Notes: a model not told the origin generated them from the letters alone. 64,000 nt of DNA from Psychroserpens luteolus (GCF_021032705.1 NZ_JAHVXI010000002.1:558001-622000); one strand, 5' to 3'. Shown: positions 7,731 through 16,710, counted from the stretch's first letter. Translations and numbers: made by a program.

Positions 7731-9518
7731 CTATTCCTTCAATTTAAGACCAAATGTTTCTCGCCCATTTTGGTTCAAGGTCATACTTTCAATATCTCCA
7801 TTTGCATTTCTATTAAAAGTGACTTCTGCTTTTACTTCTTCTACAAAAAATTTATCTTCAGACATTGGAACAAGCATAACCATACTTTGTCCTGTAGGCT
7901 TGGCTGTTAATTTATTATCTTCTCTTGCTATAGTAACTATAAACTCTGCTGCTAACTGATACTTACCAATGTAATCATCTAATTTAGTCGTATCAATTTC
8001 AAATACTTTTGGTAAGTCACTGATATCTACATTCAACTTTTTTAAAATAGCAATACCATTAGTATTCCCAGGATTGAGTTCTACAGATTTTTTGTAATTT
8101 ATAATTGCTTCTTCTTTATTACCATTGGCAAGCAGCGCTTCACCATAACTATCATAAACATTTGAAGATTCTGGAAATTGATCGACGTTTAATTTAAAAA
8201 TTGCCAAGGCCTTTGTGGTCTCTTTTTTACCCATATAATAGTAACCAAAACGGTTCAATATGTTTTCTGAAAAATTATAGGCATCGGCATGATTTAGCTT
8301 TAAGTCATTATACGTAGAGGCCAAATTATCTATGCCTTCAGTATCCATAATTGTTTTCAATTTTGCGGCAATCGATGGTTTGATCATACATCGATTCCCC
8401 ATAGACGCTCCCGTTTTCCATTGAATCCAATCACAAAATACTTGTCTGTAAATATTATGACCAGAACCACCATTGGTAATCATTATAAAACCATCATTGG
8501 TATCTGGGTTGACTCTAAAAAATGCATGCCAACCTGTATTAGCGCCTCCATGTCCTTTTAACGTATATGATACACCAGGAATACTTTGTACCTGATATCC
8601 TAAACCATAGCTATCATTTGAAGCTGGAGCCGGTTGCATCATGTCTTTAAGAGTGCTCGGCGTCAAAACACTATTGTATGTTTTGTTGTTTTTGTAGGCA
8701 AAAAGACTTGCATAAGCAAATCGTGTAAAATCTTCGATCGTTGTGTGCAATCCCGCTGCAGCTTGTGCTGTAAACAATTCAAAATCTATTCGTTCTCCAA
8801 AATTATCGTATTCAAAAGATGAGTTTTTAAGTATGGTTTCATCAATTTTATAGCTACTATTGGTCATGCCTAATGGTTTTAAAATTTGTGCTTGCATATA
8901 ATCTTCAAACTTTTGCCCTGTGACTTCTTCCACAATGAGTTGCAAGATGGTATATCCGCCTCCAGAATACTTCCATTTTGTTCCTGGTTCCATTATCATC
9001 TCTACTCTGCCTGGTCCATTATTGCGACCGTTTAAAGATTCTTCTATAGTCGATAAACGATCATCAGGTGTCCATCCAGGATAGCCATGTAGTGATAAAC
9101 CAGCTGTATGACTTAATAATCGTCTTACGGTTACTTGTTTAGAGTCAAACTCCGATTCTGGTAATTGCCAACGTGTTAAATAGTTTTCGGCAGGCGCGTC
9201 TAAGTCAATTTTACCTTCTTCTACTAACTTCATAATTCCCCAAGCAGCAACGGTTTTAGAAATTGAACCAATATTAAAGCCCGTTTGCGTTGTTACTTTT
9301 GTTTTTGTATCTACATTGGCATACCCATATGCTTTTTGTAATACCAATTCGCCATTTTCTATAATAGCAATTGCTGTTCCTGGTACTGTGAATTCTTGTA
9401 GTAATTTTGGGATACTTTGATCTAGATCTTTCGTAAAACTATTAATCTCTTGAGCGTTTTTTTGTCCGTAAAGCGCTAAAGACATTAAAAAAAAGAGCAA
9501 TGTGATTTTTTTTAACAT
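7731..9518 (-). CDS. Secreted serine hydrolase with C-terminal TPR segment (hydrolase 2)
   Basis: About 595 residues from ATG 9518, which opens the signal peptide MLKKITLLFFLMSLALYGQ; a 20-codon upstream extension is unlikely. The beta-lactamase/esterase fold domain (about 25-370) has the nucleophile motif SISK, a second motif YSG (YSGGGY) in place of YxN, and HGGANTGW as the third motif. A TPR-like pair (about 440-510, 'VYDSYGEALLANGNKEEAIINYKKSVELNPGN') follows, then a beta-rich C-terminal domain. The arrangement is common in Flavobacteriaceae; the substrate is unknown. It stands alone, without an adjacent LytTR pair. Confidence 0.87.
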   Translation of the reverse strand: MLKKITLLFFLMSLALYGQKNAQEINSFTKDLDQSIPKLLQEFTVPGTAIAIIENGELVLQKAYGYANVDTKTKVTTQTGFNIGSISKTVAAWGIMKLVEEGKIDLDAPAENYLTRWQLPESEFDSKQVTVRRLLSHTAGLSLHGYPGWTPDDRLSTIEESLNGRNNGPGRVEMIMEPGTKWKYSGGGYTILQLIVEEVTGQKFEDYMQAQILKPLGMTNSSYKIDETILKNSSFEYDNFGERIDFELFTAQAAAGLHTTIEDFTRFAYASLFAYKNNKTYNSVLTPSTLKDMMQPAPASNDSYGLGYQVQSIPGVSYTLKGHGGANTGWHAFFRVNPDTNDGFIMITNGGSGHNIYRQVFCDWIQWKTGASMGNRCMIKPSIAAKLKTIMDTEGIDNLASTYNDLKLNHADAYNFSENILNRFGYYYMGKKETTKALAIFKLNVDQFPESSNVYDSYGEALLANGNKEEAIINYKKSVELNPGNTNGIAILKKLNVDISDLPKVFEIDTTKLDDYIGKYQLAAEFIVTIAREDNKLTAKPTGQSMVMLVPMSEDKFFVEEVKAEVTFNRNANGDIESMTLNQNGRETFGLKLKE

Positions 9519-9637
9519 GTCAATTGGATTTAAATGATTAGTTATGAACTGTATGCCCTTACGACGACAGTATAACATTTTAGTTACAATAACTATCTGT
9601 CATTAAAGATAATATAATGTTACAGACCATAGAAATA

Positions 9638-9657
9638 TCCTATAAAAAAAGCGAACC
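9638..9657. repeat. Left copy of 20-bp direct repeat flanking the GIY-YIG cassette
   Basis: Identical over 20 bp to 10071-10090. The right copy is the T-tract side and one arm of the intact lpd terminator; here only that half is present and the other stem arm is missing. It reads as a duplicated target segment or recombination scar. Confidence 0.75.
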
Positions 9658-9660
9658 AAT

Positions 9661-9688
9661 TTGTCATTCCTGCGAAGGCAGGAATCCA
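9661..9688 (+). repeat. REP-like palindrome, left inverted repeat of cassette
   Basis: Contains GTCATTCCTGCGAAGGCAGG, a self-complementary element with a GAAG loop. It matches the repeat at 10041-10068 in inverted orientation with one mismatch, in the loop. Sequences of this 'CATTCCTGC..GCAGGAAT' form are known as dispersed intergenic repeats in many bacteria. Confidence 0.85.
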
Positions 9689-9705
9689 TTTCAATAAACA
9701 ATGGT

Positions 9706-10008
9706 TTACTTAATCCAGTCTTTTGATAAATCATTCCATTTAGGATTTTCTTTTTCGATTAAATTAATTTTCCATTGACGCTTCCATTTTTTCATATTCT
9801 TTTCTCTTTTAATAGCATCATTAACATATTGAAAAGTTTCAAAATAAATTAATCTATTTAAATTATATCGTTTACTAAACCCTTCAAACAATTTATTTTT
9901 ATGTTCAAACATTCTTCGTTCCAAATTGTTTGTAACACCAATATAAAGGGTACCATTATAGCCATTAGATAAAATGTAAAGATAATATTGATGTATTGTT
10001 TTGTACAT
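9706..10008 (-). CDS. Small GIY-YIG endonuclease domain protein (URI/UPF0213 type)
   Basis: A 100-residue protein made of one GIY-YIG domain. The first motif is YLYIL, followed by LYIGVTNNLERRMFEHK with the catalytic Tyr and Arg, and a IYFETF strand carrying the acidic residue; the tail NPKWNDLSKDW is usual for the family. Start chosen at ATG 10008: an ORF runs 20 codons further but those codons (SFLRRQES...) are just the translated palindromic repeat. Family members are structure- or sequence-dependent nucleases; small stand-alone ones are mostly uncharacterised. The gene ends 17 bp from one inverted repeat and begins 32 bp from the other. Confidence 0.88.
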   Translation of the reverse strand: MYKTIHQYYLYILSNGYNGTLYIGVTNNLERRMFEHKNKLFEGFSKRYNLNRLIYFETFQYVNDAIKREKNMKKWKRQWKINLIEKENPKWNDLSKDWIK

Positions 10009-10040
10009 TATTACTAAAATATAAAATTTAGCGACGCATG

Positions 10041-10068
10041 TGGATTCCTGCCTACGCAGGAATGACAA
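10041..10068 (-). repeat. REP-like palindrome, right inverted repeat of cassette
   Basis: Inverted copy of 9661-9688, differing at one loop position (GTAG in place of GAAG on the same strand sense). The 8-bp arms are intact. Confidence 0.85.
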
Positions 10069-10070
10069 TG

Positions 10071-10090
10071 TCCTATAAAAAAAGCGAACC
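10071..10090. repeat. Right copy of 20-bp direct repeat
   Basis: Identical to 9638-9657. It forms the U-tract and one stem arm of the lpd terminator, so this is the more likely original copy. Confidence 0.75.
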
Positions 10091-10107
10091 TATTGGTTCG
10101 CTTTAAA
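10077..10107 (-). terminator. Intrinsic terminator of lpd
   Basis: A 10-bp perfect stem AAAGCGAACC / GGTTCGCTTT with loop TATT. On the minus strand it is followed by a T run. It lies about 60 bp after the lpd stop codon. Confidence 0.85.
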
Positions 10108-10129
10108 TTGTTATGATGTTGACATGTGA

Positions 10130-10155
10130 GATTCCTCGACTACGCTCGGAATGAC
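10130..10155. repeat. Second-type REP-like palindromic repeat
   Basis: The stretch GATTCCTCGACTACGCTCGG and following AATGAC is an imperfect palindrome with ATTCC/GGAAT arms. It is related to, but distinct from, the repeats of the GIY-YIG cassette. This 'CATTCCGAGCGTAGTCGAGGAATC' type is recognised as a common dispersed repeat in flavobacterial genomes. It sits between the lpd stop and its terminator. Confidence 0.7.
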
Positions 10156-10167
10156 AGTCATGATGTT

Positions 10168-11568
10168 CTAAATATGCAATGGTCTATCATCTGTAGCAGC
10201 TAAAGCCGCTTCTTTAACCGCTTCTGCAAATGTTGGATGTGCATGAGACATACGCGAGATATCTTCGGCAGAGGCTCTGTATTCCATAGCTACAACAGCT
10301 TCGGCAATCAAATCGGCACAGCGAGCACCAATCATATGAATTCCTAAAACTTCATCTGTAGTTTTATCGGCTAATATCTTTACAAACCCATCGAGGTCTC
10401 CTCCTGCTCTAGCACGACCTAATGCTCTAAACGGAAATTGTCCAGCTTTATACGCTACTCCTGCTTCTTTCAATTCTTCTTCCGTTTTACCAACTGCTGC
10501 AACTTCTGGCCATGTATATACAACTCCAGGAATTAAATTGTAATTGATATGTGGTTTTTGTCCGGCTAAAGTTTCAGCAACAAACACACCTTCTTCTTCA
10601 GCTTTATGTGCTAACATAGCACCTTTAACTACATCACCAATCGCGTAGATATTAGACACATTGGTTTGTAAATGATCGTTAACTTCTACTTGACCTCTAT
10701 CATTGAGCTTCACACCTGCAGCTTCAGCGTTTAATCCATCAGTATATGGACGACGACCTACAGACACTAAACAGTAATCACCTTTAAACTCAACAACTTC
10801 ACCTTTTTTGTTTTCAGCTTTTACGATAACCTCATCACCGCTTCGTTCAACCGATTGCACTTTGTGAGACATCATCATTTTGAATTTTGCCTTTTTAAAG
10901 ACCTTATTCAATTCTTTTGAAAGTCCTGCATCCATTGTTGGAAGAATGCGATCCATATATTCTATAACGGTCACCTCAGCTCCTAAACGTCTGTAAACTT
11001 GTCCGAGTTCCAATCCAATAACACCACCACCAATTACGATCATATGCTTTGGGATTTCTTTAAGCTTCAGCGCTTCAGTAGATGTGATAATGCGTTCTTT
11101 ATCTAAAGTGATAAACGGTAAATTTGATGGTTTAGAACCTGTAGCAATGATGATATTCTTTGCTTCAATCTCGCCAGCGTCCTTTCCGTCAATCTTAATA
11201 TGCGTTGCATCTTTAAAGCTACCTAGACCTTCATAGACGTCAATCTTATTTTTTTTCATTAAGAAATCAATTCCACCTGTAGTTTGATCAACAACTGCTT
11301 GCTTGCGTCCGATCATTTTTTCTAGGTTGACTTTTATATCTCCAGGAATTTCGATTCCATGATCTTCAAAATGTTTTGTTGCTTCTTCATAATGATGAGA
11401 AGACGCTAAAAGCGCTTTACTCGGAATACAACCAACATTTAAACATGTACCTCCTAGTGTAGAATATTTCTCGATTATTGCAGTTTTCATGCCTAGTTGT
11501 GCACAACGAATTGCTGCTACATATCCACCAGGACCAGAACCTATTATCGCTACATCGTATGATTTCAT
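10168..11568 (-). CDS. lpdA: Dihydrolipoyl dehydrogenase
   Basis: A 466-residue flavoprotein, the usual family length. The FAD-binding motif GSGPGGYVAA (residues 10-19), the redox disulfide GGTCLNVGCIPSKALL (Cys42, Cys47), the NAD-binding motif VIGGGVIGLELG and the C-terminal HAHPTFAEAVKEA with the catalytic His-Glu dyad are all present. It reoxidises dihydrolipoamide in the E3 subunit of 2-oxoacid dehydrogenase complexes and the glycine cleavage system. It is not in an operon with E1/E2 subunits here; it is 69 bp from the preceding TPR gene on the same strand and has its own terminator. Confidence 0.97.
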   Translation of the reverse strand: MKSYDVAIIGSGPGGYVAAIRCAQLGMKTAIIEKYSTLGGTCLNVGCIPSKALLASSHHYEEATKHFEDHGIEIPGDIKVNLEKMIGRKQAVVDQTTGGIDFLMKKNKIDVYEGLGSFKDATHIKIDGKDAGEIEAKNIIIATGSKPSNLPFITLDKERIITSTEALKLKEIPKHMIVIGGGVIGLELGQVYRRLGAEVTVIEYMDRILPTMDAGLSKELNKVFKKAKFKMMMSHKVQSVERSGDEVIVKAENKKGEVVEFKGDYCLVSVGRRPYTDGLNAEAAGVKLNDRGQVEVNDHLQTNVSNIYAIGDVVKGAMLAHKAEEEGVFVAETLAGQKPHINYNLIPGVVYTWPEVAAVGKTEEELKEAGVAYKAGQFPFRALGRARAGGDLDGFVKILADKTTDEVLGIHMIGARCADLIAEAVVAMEYRASAEDISRMSHAHPTFAEAVKEAALAATDDRPLHI

Positions 11569-11637
11569 AAGAAAATATTTATCAGTTTTAATAAAATGAG
11601 TACAAAAATACGACTATTTTTAACTGATAGCAATAGA

Positions 11638-13584
11638 TTATTGGAGTAATGCTTTTGCCTTTTTTCTTACAATTGCCAAATTGATATTATTTCGATCATT
11701 TAAGGTCAATATTTTATTAAGATACGGCTTTGCTTCAGCCTTTTTATTTTGTTCTATTAACACTCGAGCTAACCAATATTGCGTTAACGGATCGTTAGTA
11801 TCGCATTCAAGCAATTGTTGAACAGCCATATCATAAGACGCTTTAGCAAATAACAATTTTGCTCTTAATAGTTTGGCAGCTTCTGTATCTTCTCCATGTG
11901 CCAAATTGAAGGCTTCTAGTTTACTCATAGCTCGATTAAAATCACCATCAATAAAAGCACTATAACTCTCATAATATAAGGCTAGATCTTGAATACGCTT
12001 CTTTGTTTTTTCATTTTTAATTGTATTCTGAACGTAAGTATTCCATTGTTGATACTCATTCCACCCTTCATCACTCTGACCATTCTCAAAATACAAGCGT
12101 GTTTTTCTTAGGAAACTATAATAGATATGAAATATAGGCTCTCGTTTATTCTTACCAGACAAACTTTCTTGTTTTTGGGTTTCTAAGGTTTTAAGTGCGT
12201 TCTTATAATCGCCTTCATCCAAATAAGACACTATCTCTGATCGCCAACGGTGTCTATATTCATAATCACTCAAGGCTGATATATCTAAATCCTTAAGAAT
12301 CTGTCTTGCCTCTTTATGCTTGTCTAAGAAATTGAGATTAGCCGCAATTCCCATAATAGCCCATGGAAATTTTGGGCCTATCTTCAGAACTCCTTGATAG
12401 TGTTCTATAGATTTTTGATATTCACCATTTCGCATAAAAATTTCGGCATACGTATCTAGCGGGTTCACCGAATTAGGCAGTAATCCAATATATGCCTTCG
12501 CAGTACCTTTTGCTTTTTCATAGTCTTTAACATCTATATATGCATAGGTTAATTCGTTATATGCAGCGGTGTATTGAGGATTAATATCTATTGCTTTTTT
12601 AAAGTGTTTAATTGCCAACTTAGGGTTATGACCTCCATGATGCACATTAACAAATCCAAATAAATAATTGGCTTCCTCATCTTCAGGATGCAATGCGACC
12701 AATTCTTTAAAGTAACTATACTCTTTTGACCCATCATATCCTAAAGAATAAAAATCTACGCGACCTTTAATTAAGAGTTGCTCTCCCTTAGAAATTAAAT
12801 CAATATATTTTAAAGCGTCATTTAGTTTTTCCCTTCGATAATCATAATTATCTCTTAGCATCGCCAAACGGAAATGTGCCATTGCAAACGTAGAATCTAA
12901 TTGCAAAGCATTTTGATATCGTGTTTCTGCTTTATCTAGATTCAAGTCATTTTCAAATGCTCTTGCTTGATTATAGTATCTAATAGCCTCAGTAGAATTC
13001 GATGTTATCGGGATTTTTGGCGATTGTCTAATTGCTGTAAAATCATCCCAACCTCGCTTAATCCATTTGCCATCAATTAATAATTCAGTGTCCCAGGTTA
13101 TGGCATTATTAGACTTAGGCGTAAATGTTTCACGAAAGGTTCTTACCCAGCCGTCTTCATCTGGAAACGGAATGGTACTATCTCCTTTAGGATAATACAC
13201 TTTGTACTCACGTCTTACCGTATTATCACCAAGCAATTGGTATTCACCTTCAAAAAGCAAAGCCCCATCAATTTGATATTCTATCCAAACAATCTTATCT
13301 GTAGTTGGATTATAAGTAATGAGACCTTCTGACATTATTTTCTTTTTAGTAGCCGAATAGAATCCTGTCTTAGAATGGATGACCTTCCTGTCTGTTCCCC
13401 ATTCAAAATCTATAACCTTTAGGTCTTTCATTTTCGGTTTCTTTTCTAACATTGGATGATCTGGAGAAGGTTGCCAAATGCCCATATAATAAGACAGCTC
13501 TTCTAGTTTGTTTTTAGAATTTTGAGCACACAATGTTGAAGCAATAAAGCAAACAAGTACGCCAATTAAAAATGTCTTTTTCAT
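11638..13584 (-). CDS. Exported TPR protein with N-terminal lipocalin-like domain
   Basis: About 648 residues. ATG 13584 starts the signal peptide MKKTFLIGVLVCFIASTLCAQ; an alternative ATG three codons earlier (13593) overlaps the stop of the upstream gene. Residues 30-180 form a beta-rich domain (YYMGIWQPSP..., EWGTDRKVIHSKTGFY..., GEYQLLGDNTVRREYKVYYP) resembling DUF1579-type or lipocalin-like folds. Residues 200-640 contain at least eight TPR-like helical pairs. It is the last gene of a four-gene operon beginning at 17707. Probably periplasmic; function unknown. Confidence 0.78.
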   Translation of the reverse strand: MKKTFLIGVLVCFIASTLCAQNSKNKLEELSYYMGIWQPSPDHPMLEKKPKMKDLKVIDFEWGTDRKVIHSKTGFYSATKKKIMSEGLITYNPTTDKIVWIEYQIDGALLFEGEYQLLGDNTVRREYKVYYPKGDSTIPFPDEDGWVRTFRETFTPKSNNAITWDTELLIDGKWIKRGWDDFTAIRQSPKIPITSNSTEAIRYYNQARAFENDLNLDKAETRYQNALQLDSTFAMAHFRLAMLRDNYDYRREKLNDALKYIDLISKGEQLLIKGRVDFYSLGYDGSKEYSYFKELVALHPEDEEANYLFGFVNVHHGGHNPKLAIKHFKKAIDINPQYTAAYNELTYAYIDVKDYEKAKGTAKAYIGLLPNSVNPLDTYAEIFMRNGEYQKSIEHYQGVLKIGPKFPWAIMGIAANLNFLDKHKEARQILKDLDISALSDYEYRHRWRSEIVSYLDEGDYKNALKTLETQKQESLSGKNKREPIFHIYYSFLRKTRLYFENGQSDEGWNEYQQWNTYVQNTIKNEKTKKRIQDLALYYESYSAFIDGDFNRAMSKLEAFNLAHGEDTEAAKLLRAKLLFAKASYDMAVQQLLECDTNDPLTQYWLARVLIEQNKKAEAKPYLNKILTLNDRNNINLAIVRKKAKALLQ

Positions 13585-13592
13585 AATTATCA

Positions 13593-15818
13593 TTAATTAA
13601 GAAATGTTTTAGAATACTTTAAAATAAAAACCTGATTGTCGGTAAAAGGTAATCTAGGGTTCAAACTATCTCGATTAATATTTGCATTGTGATTATAGAC
13701 AATATATAAATCGGTTCCTTCTATTGGATTATATCTAAACCGAAGATTTAAACCTAATTTTTCAGTTCTTGTGTCATACTGAAAAAATGAATTCAATGAA
13801 GATTTTGATGAGAAGTTAAACTTTAGTCTAGTAAAATAGCGACTTAGATTAATTTTTCTTGAAGTATCAATGGCGTAACTTTCAGGGAAGCGAAGTTGAT
13901 TATAAGTCCCTCCAATTTCGGCCTTGAATAGTTGACTAAAATCGTAAGACACATTAAGATTTGTTGTGAATTGGTTACCACCATAAAACTCTCCAACTTC
14001 TATGTCTAAGTTTGCACGATACGCTCTAGCTCTTCCTGTATCAAAAATGGGATTAATTTTCCACATCACGTACTGATTAGCAGGAATGGTAATACCTTCG
14101 GAAATATTCCAATCTTGATATAAGTTATCTTCTTGGTATATTGGAAAAAACATTGTAAAACGTGCACCTTTTTTATGAATTGCGGTGAGGTATATATTGG
14201 TTTGAAAAAATTCATGTTGACCAGTTGAGGACACCCAAAATTTATTGAAATAATGCCCTAAGGTTAAATATCTTAAAAACGTTGAATTTGTGTATGTTCT
14301 TCTCCAACCATTGTTTAATGTAAGTCGCTTTGTATCTGGTCTTGGCACAAAACCCAATTCGGGATTAAAATCTTTTGTGTATTCTCTAAACCTATAATTA
14401 ATCCCAAAGCCATTGGCTCTAAAAGTATTAATTTCGGTGCCATACATAGATTTCCAATCTCCAGTTACATCATCAAAGGTGGTGCCCACAGTAAAACGTG
14501 TTCTAATATTATCTGAAAATCTAATATTTGCATCAATAGCTACCAAATGATTACTCTTATCTCTATTCATTTTATTGGTGTTTATGATACCAATGTTGGA
14601 TCCAAAATTCCCAATGGTATGTCGCAATCTGGTTACACTCATATTGTTTGATAAAGCGACACCCTCAACTTTGTGTGTTTGCATACTTAGCAAACCATAT
14701 TGCCATTTTGATGAATTACCAGCATACCTCAAACCTGCTATAATTGGAATTGCTTGACCATCTTCAATACCAATACGTCGAGAATTAAATAAGCGATGTC
14801 CAAATAGATTAGAATTGAATAAGTCTGCATTTTCTAGAAAGAACAGACGCTTTTCGGGTAAAAAAATAGGGAACCTAGAAATATTAATTATTCTATCGTC
14901 TGCTTCAACTTCGGCAAAATCTGTATTGACACTAAAATCTATGGTTTGATTAGCATCGGGTTTATATTTAATATCTAAACCTAAATTACTCAATACTTTA
15001 TCAAGGATTTCATTTGAAGCATAGTTTTTTTCTTCTAAAAAAGTAGTCTCATTGTCATAGGCCGTTTCATCTACATTTAATTGATTTTGACTAATTACAT
15101 TTGCTTTTACATACGGTGTGATATATAATGGTTTGGATCTCGGTAAGTTTTTAAAACGTACTTCCTCAGAGTTACTAAAGTGGTATTGAGCTGAAGCTAA
15201 TTCGGTGTTGTTTTGAGGTGCTATAACACGTTCATTTTTTTGCTTATAATTAACTATTGCTTTAATTCGCATTATATTTTCTGAAGACACATTATAACGC
15301 AACGACGAAAAAGGAATACGCATTTCAGCACTCCAACCGTCATCATTTATTTTTGATTTAGCATCCCAAAATGTGTTCCAAGACAAGTTAAATACATCAC
15401 CATTTCTATTAACTTCAAAGTCTTGTCTTGCACTCAATGGGTTTGTTCTAAACACCAAAGTATTGAGCTTATCATTATAACTATCAATATGAACCTCAAC
15501 ATAATCATCATTATCAAGTGTTTTGTCACGTTCTAATGTTGCTGCAAAGATTTGATTTGGATCTTTGAAATAACAGTAAGCACCAACATATAAATATTGA
15601 TCGTCATACATGAATTTCACAATTACTTTTTCAGTAGTAATTGCACCAAGGTTTGGTTCTATCTGTTTAAAACCATTAAACTCAAATGCACTATCCCAAC
15701 TTGTCTCATTTAATACACCGTCAAGCTGAATGGGTGTATTAGATTTTGGTAGATCCTCTTGTGAAAATGCAAGAAAACTGATTAAAAAAAAGAAAATAAA
15801 CGTTTGTCTATAAAGCAT
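13593..15818 (-). CDS. CBM9-like / DUF5916 outer-membrane-type protein
   Basis: A 741-residue exported protein with signal peptide ending at LAFSQ. Residues 25-200 match the carbohydrate-binding family 9-like beta-sandwich: 'IQLDGVLNETSWDSA', 'YDDQYLYVGAYC', 'DDYVEVHIDSYNDKL', 'GWSAEMRIPFSSLRY'. The remainder matches DUF5916, with LPEKRLFFLENADLF, and repeated amphipathic strands typical of an outer membrane beta-barrel. In this family the pair is frequent next to peptidases and TPR proteins; no activity is established. Its stop overlaps the start region of the TPR gene. Confidence 0.88.
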   Translation of the reverse strand: MLYRQTFIFFFLISFLAFSQEDLPKSNTPIQLDGVLNETSWDSAFEFNGFKQIEPNLGAITTEKVIVKFMYDDQYLYVGAYCYFKDPNQIFAATLERDKTLDNDDYVEVHIDSYNDKLNTLVFRTNPLSARQDFEVNRNGDVFNLSWNTFWDAKSKINDDGWSAEMRIPFSSLRYNVSSENIMRIKAIVNYKQKNERVIAPQNNTELASAQYHFSNSEEVRFKNLPRSKPLYITPYVKANVISQNQLNVDETAYDNETTFLEEKNYASNEILDKVLSNLGLDIKYKPDANQTIDFSVNTDFAEVEADDRIINISRFPIFLPEKRLFFLENADLFNSNLFGHRLFNSRRIGIEDGQAIPIIAGLRYAGNSSKWQYGLLSMQTHKVEGVALSNNMSVTRLRHTIGNFGSNIGIINTNKMNRDKSNHLVAIDANIRFSDNIRTRFTVGTTFDDVTGDWKSMYGTEINTFRANGFGINYRFREYTKDFNPELGFVPRPDTKRLTLNNGWRRTYTNSTFLRYLTLGHYFNKFWVSSTGQHEFFQTNIYLTAIHKKGARFTMFFPIYQEDNLYQDWNISEGITIPANQYVMWKINPIFDTGRARAYRANLDIEVGEFYGGNQFTTNLNVSYDFSQLFKAEIGGTYNQLRFPESYAIDTSRKINLSRYFTRLKFNFSSKSSLNSFFQYDTRTEKLGLNLRFRYNPIEGTDLYIVYNHNANINRDSLNPRLPFTDNQVFILKYSKTFLN

Positions 15819-15858
15819 TTTACAGAAATATTTGATTGATTTAATTATGTCTATGAGG

Positions 15859-16710
15859 TTATACTTTCTTTGCTACAAGTACCAAATCGGGTTCATGAAT
15901 AGTCAATGATTTCACCTTATTGTTTTCAAGCTGAAATGTGATGTATACTGACGAAATACCATTGTACAAAAACTTGTGCTCTTCTATTCTAATTAAACCT
16001 CCCCCTGACTTTCCTAATTTTCCAAGAGAGATCATTTTTCTCATATTAAGTGAGATCGAAAACCCGTCATTCTCACCATCTCCATATCTATAATCGCCAA
16101 GATATTTCTGTTTTTCAGAATCACTTAATGCGGTATATGTTTTAGTATCTGGAGTTTTAAAAGACGTTAAAAAATCAATCAGTTTTTCAGAGTTTTTGAT
16201 ATTATCTTTAGACATGGTGTCCTTCATTCGCAAACCAGCTCGTGCATGTTGAAGTAAACTAATTCCATGAGGTCCAGGTTGTGACTCAACTCCAGGTGTC
16301 ATGGTTATCATGGCTTTTACAATATCAAATGCACCTAGCATGGCATAAGTATACATCGTTGGTCTAGCTCCTTTACTCATTAAGTACTGTACAATGTCTC
16401 TTCTTCCAACATGTGATGCTGCGCCTATGGCAGATTCCCAATCTCCAAAACTCCAATCCCAGCTTGCTCTTGCTAATTCTGGTCTTTTATCAACTAGCTT
16501 CTTAACGGTGTCAATATCAAAATGAGATTTACCAACAACCTCATTAACAACTTCATCATCAATTGAAGGATAACGATTGTTTGGTTGCGGGTTTAATTTA
16601 GTTTCAGAAACTATTGGTGATGCGTAAGTGACATTTGGGATAGATACAGCTAGAAGCCCAAAAATTGAACTTCCAACAAATTGACGTCTAGAACTTTTTA
16701 AATTATTCAT
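15859..16710 (-). CDS. Tat-exported ankyrin-repeat protein
   Basis: A 283-residue protein. The N-terminus SSRRQFVGSSIFGLLAVSIP is a twin-arginine signal, so it should be exported folded. Residues 50-170 have ankyrin-like helices (NEVVGKSHFDIDTVKKLVDKRPELA, GAASHVGRRDIVQYLMSKGARPTMYTYAMLGAFDIVKAMI). The C-terminal 90 residues form a beta-rich domain ending in TIHEPDLVLVAKK. Tat export suggests a cofactor or rapid cytoplasmic folding. It overlaps the SMP-30-like gene by 8 bp, so the two are translationally coupled. Confidence 0.8.
   Translation of the reverse strand: MNNLKSSRRQFVGSSIFGLLAVSIPNVTYASPIVSETKLNPQPNNRYPSIDDEVVNEVVGKSHFDIDTVKKLVDKRPELARASWDWSFGDWESAIGAASHVGRRDIVQYLMSKGARPTMYTYAMLGAFDIVKAMITMTPGVESQPGPHGISLLQHARAGLRMKDTMSKDNIKNSEKLIDFLTSFKTPDTKTYTALSDSEKQKYLGDYRYGDGENDGFSISLNMRKMISLGKLGKSGGGLIRIEEHKFLYNGISSVYITFQLENNKVKSLTIHEPDLVLVAKKV

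Larger units (their letters stand above)
9658..10070 (-). mobile_element. Putative GIY-YIG nuclease cassette bounded by inverted palindromic repeats
   Basis: A 413-bp unit. Its ends are 28-bp inverted repeats (9661-9688 and 10041-10068, 27/28 matching), each also an internal palindrome with 8-bp arms ATTCCTGC/GCAGGAAT. Between them is essentially only the GIY-YIG gene. Outside is a 20-bp perfect direct repeat derived from the lpd terminator. There is no transposase. What is seen is a repeat-gene-repeat unit inserted at a terminator; that it moves, and that the nuclease helps, is inference. Confidence 0.55.

Noticed and set aside
7719-7910. 63-codon plus-strand ORF
   Set aside because: It lies fully antisense to hydrolase 2, beginning in its terminator; a shadow ORF.
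10009-10068. N-terminal extension of the GIY-YIG protein (SFLRRQES... residues)
   Set aside because: These codons are the translated palindromic repeat; the family begins near MYKTIHQYYLYIL, so ATG 10008 was used.
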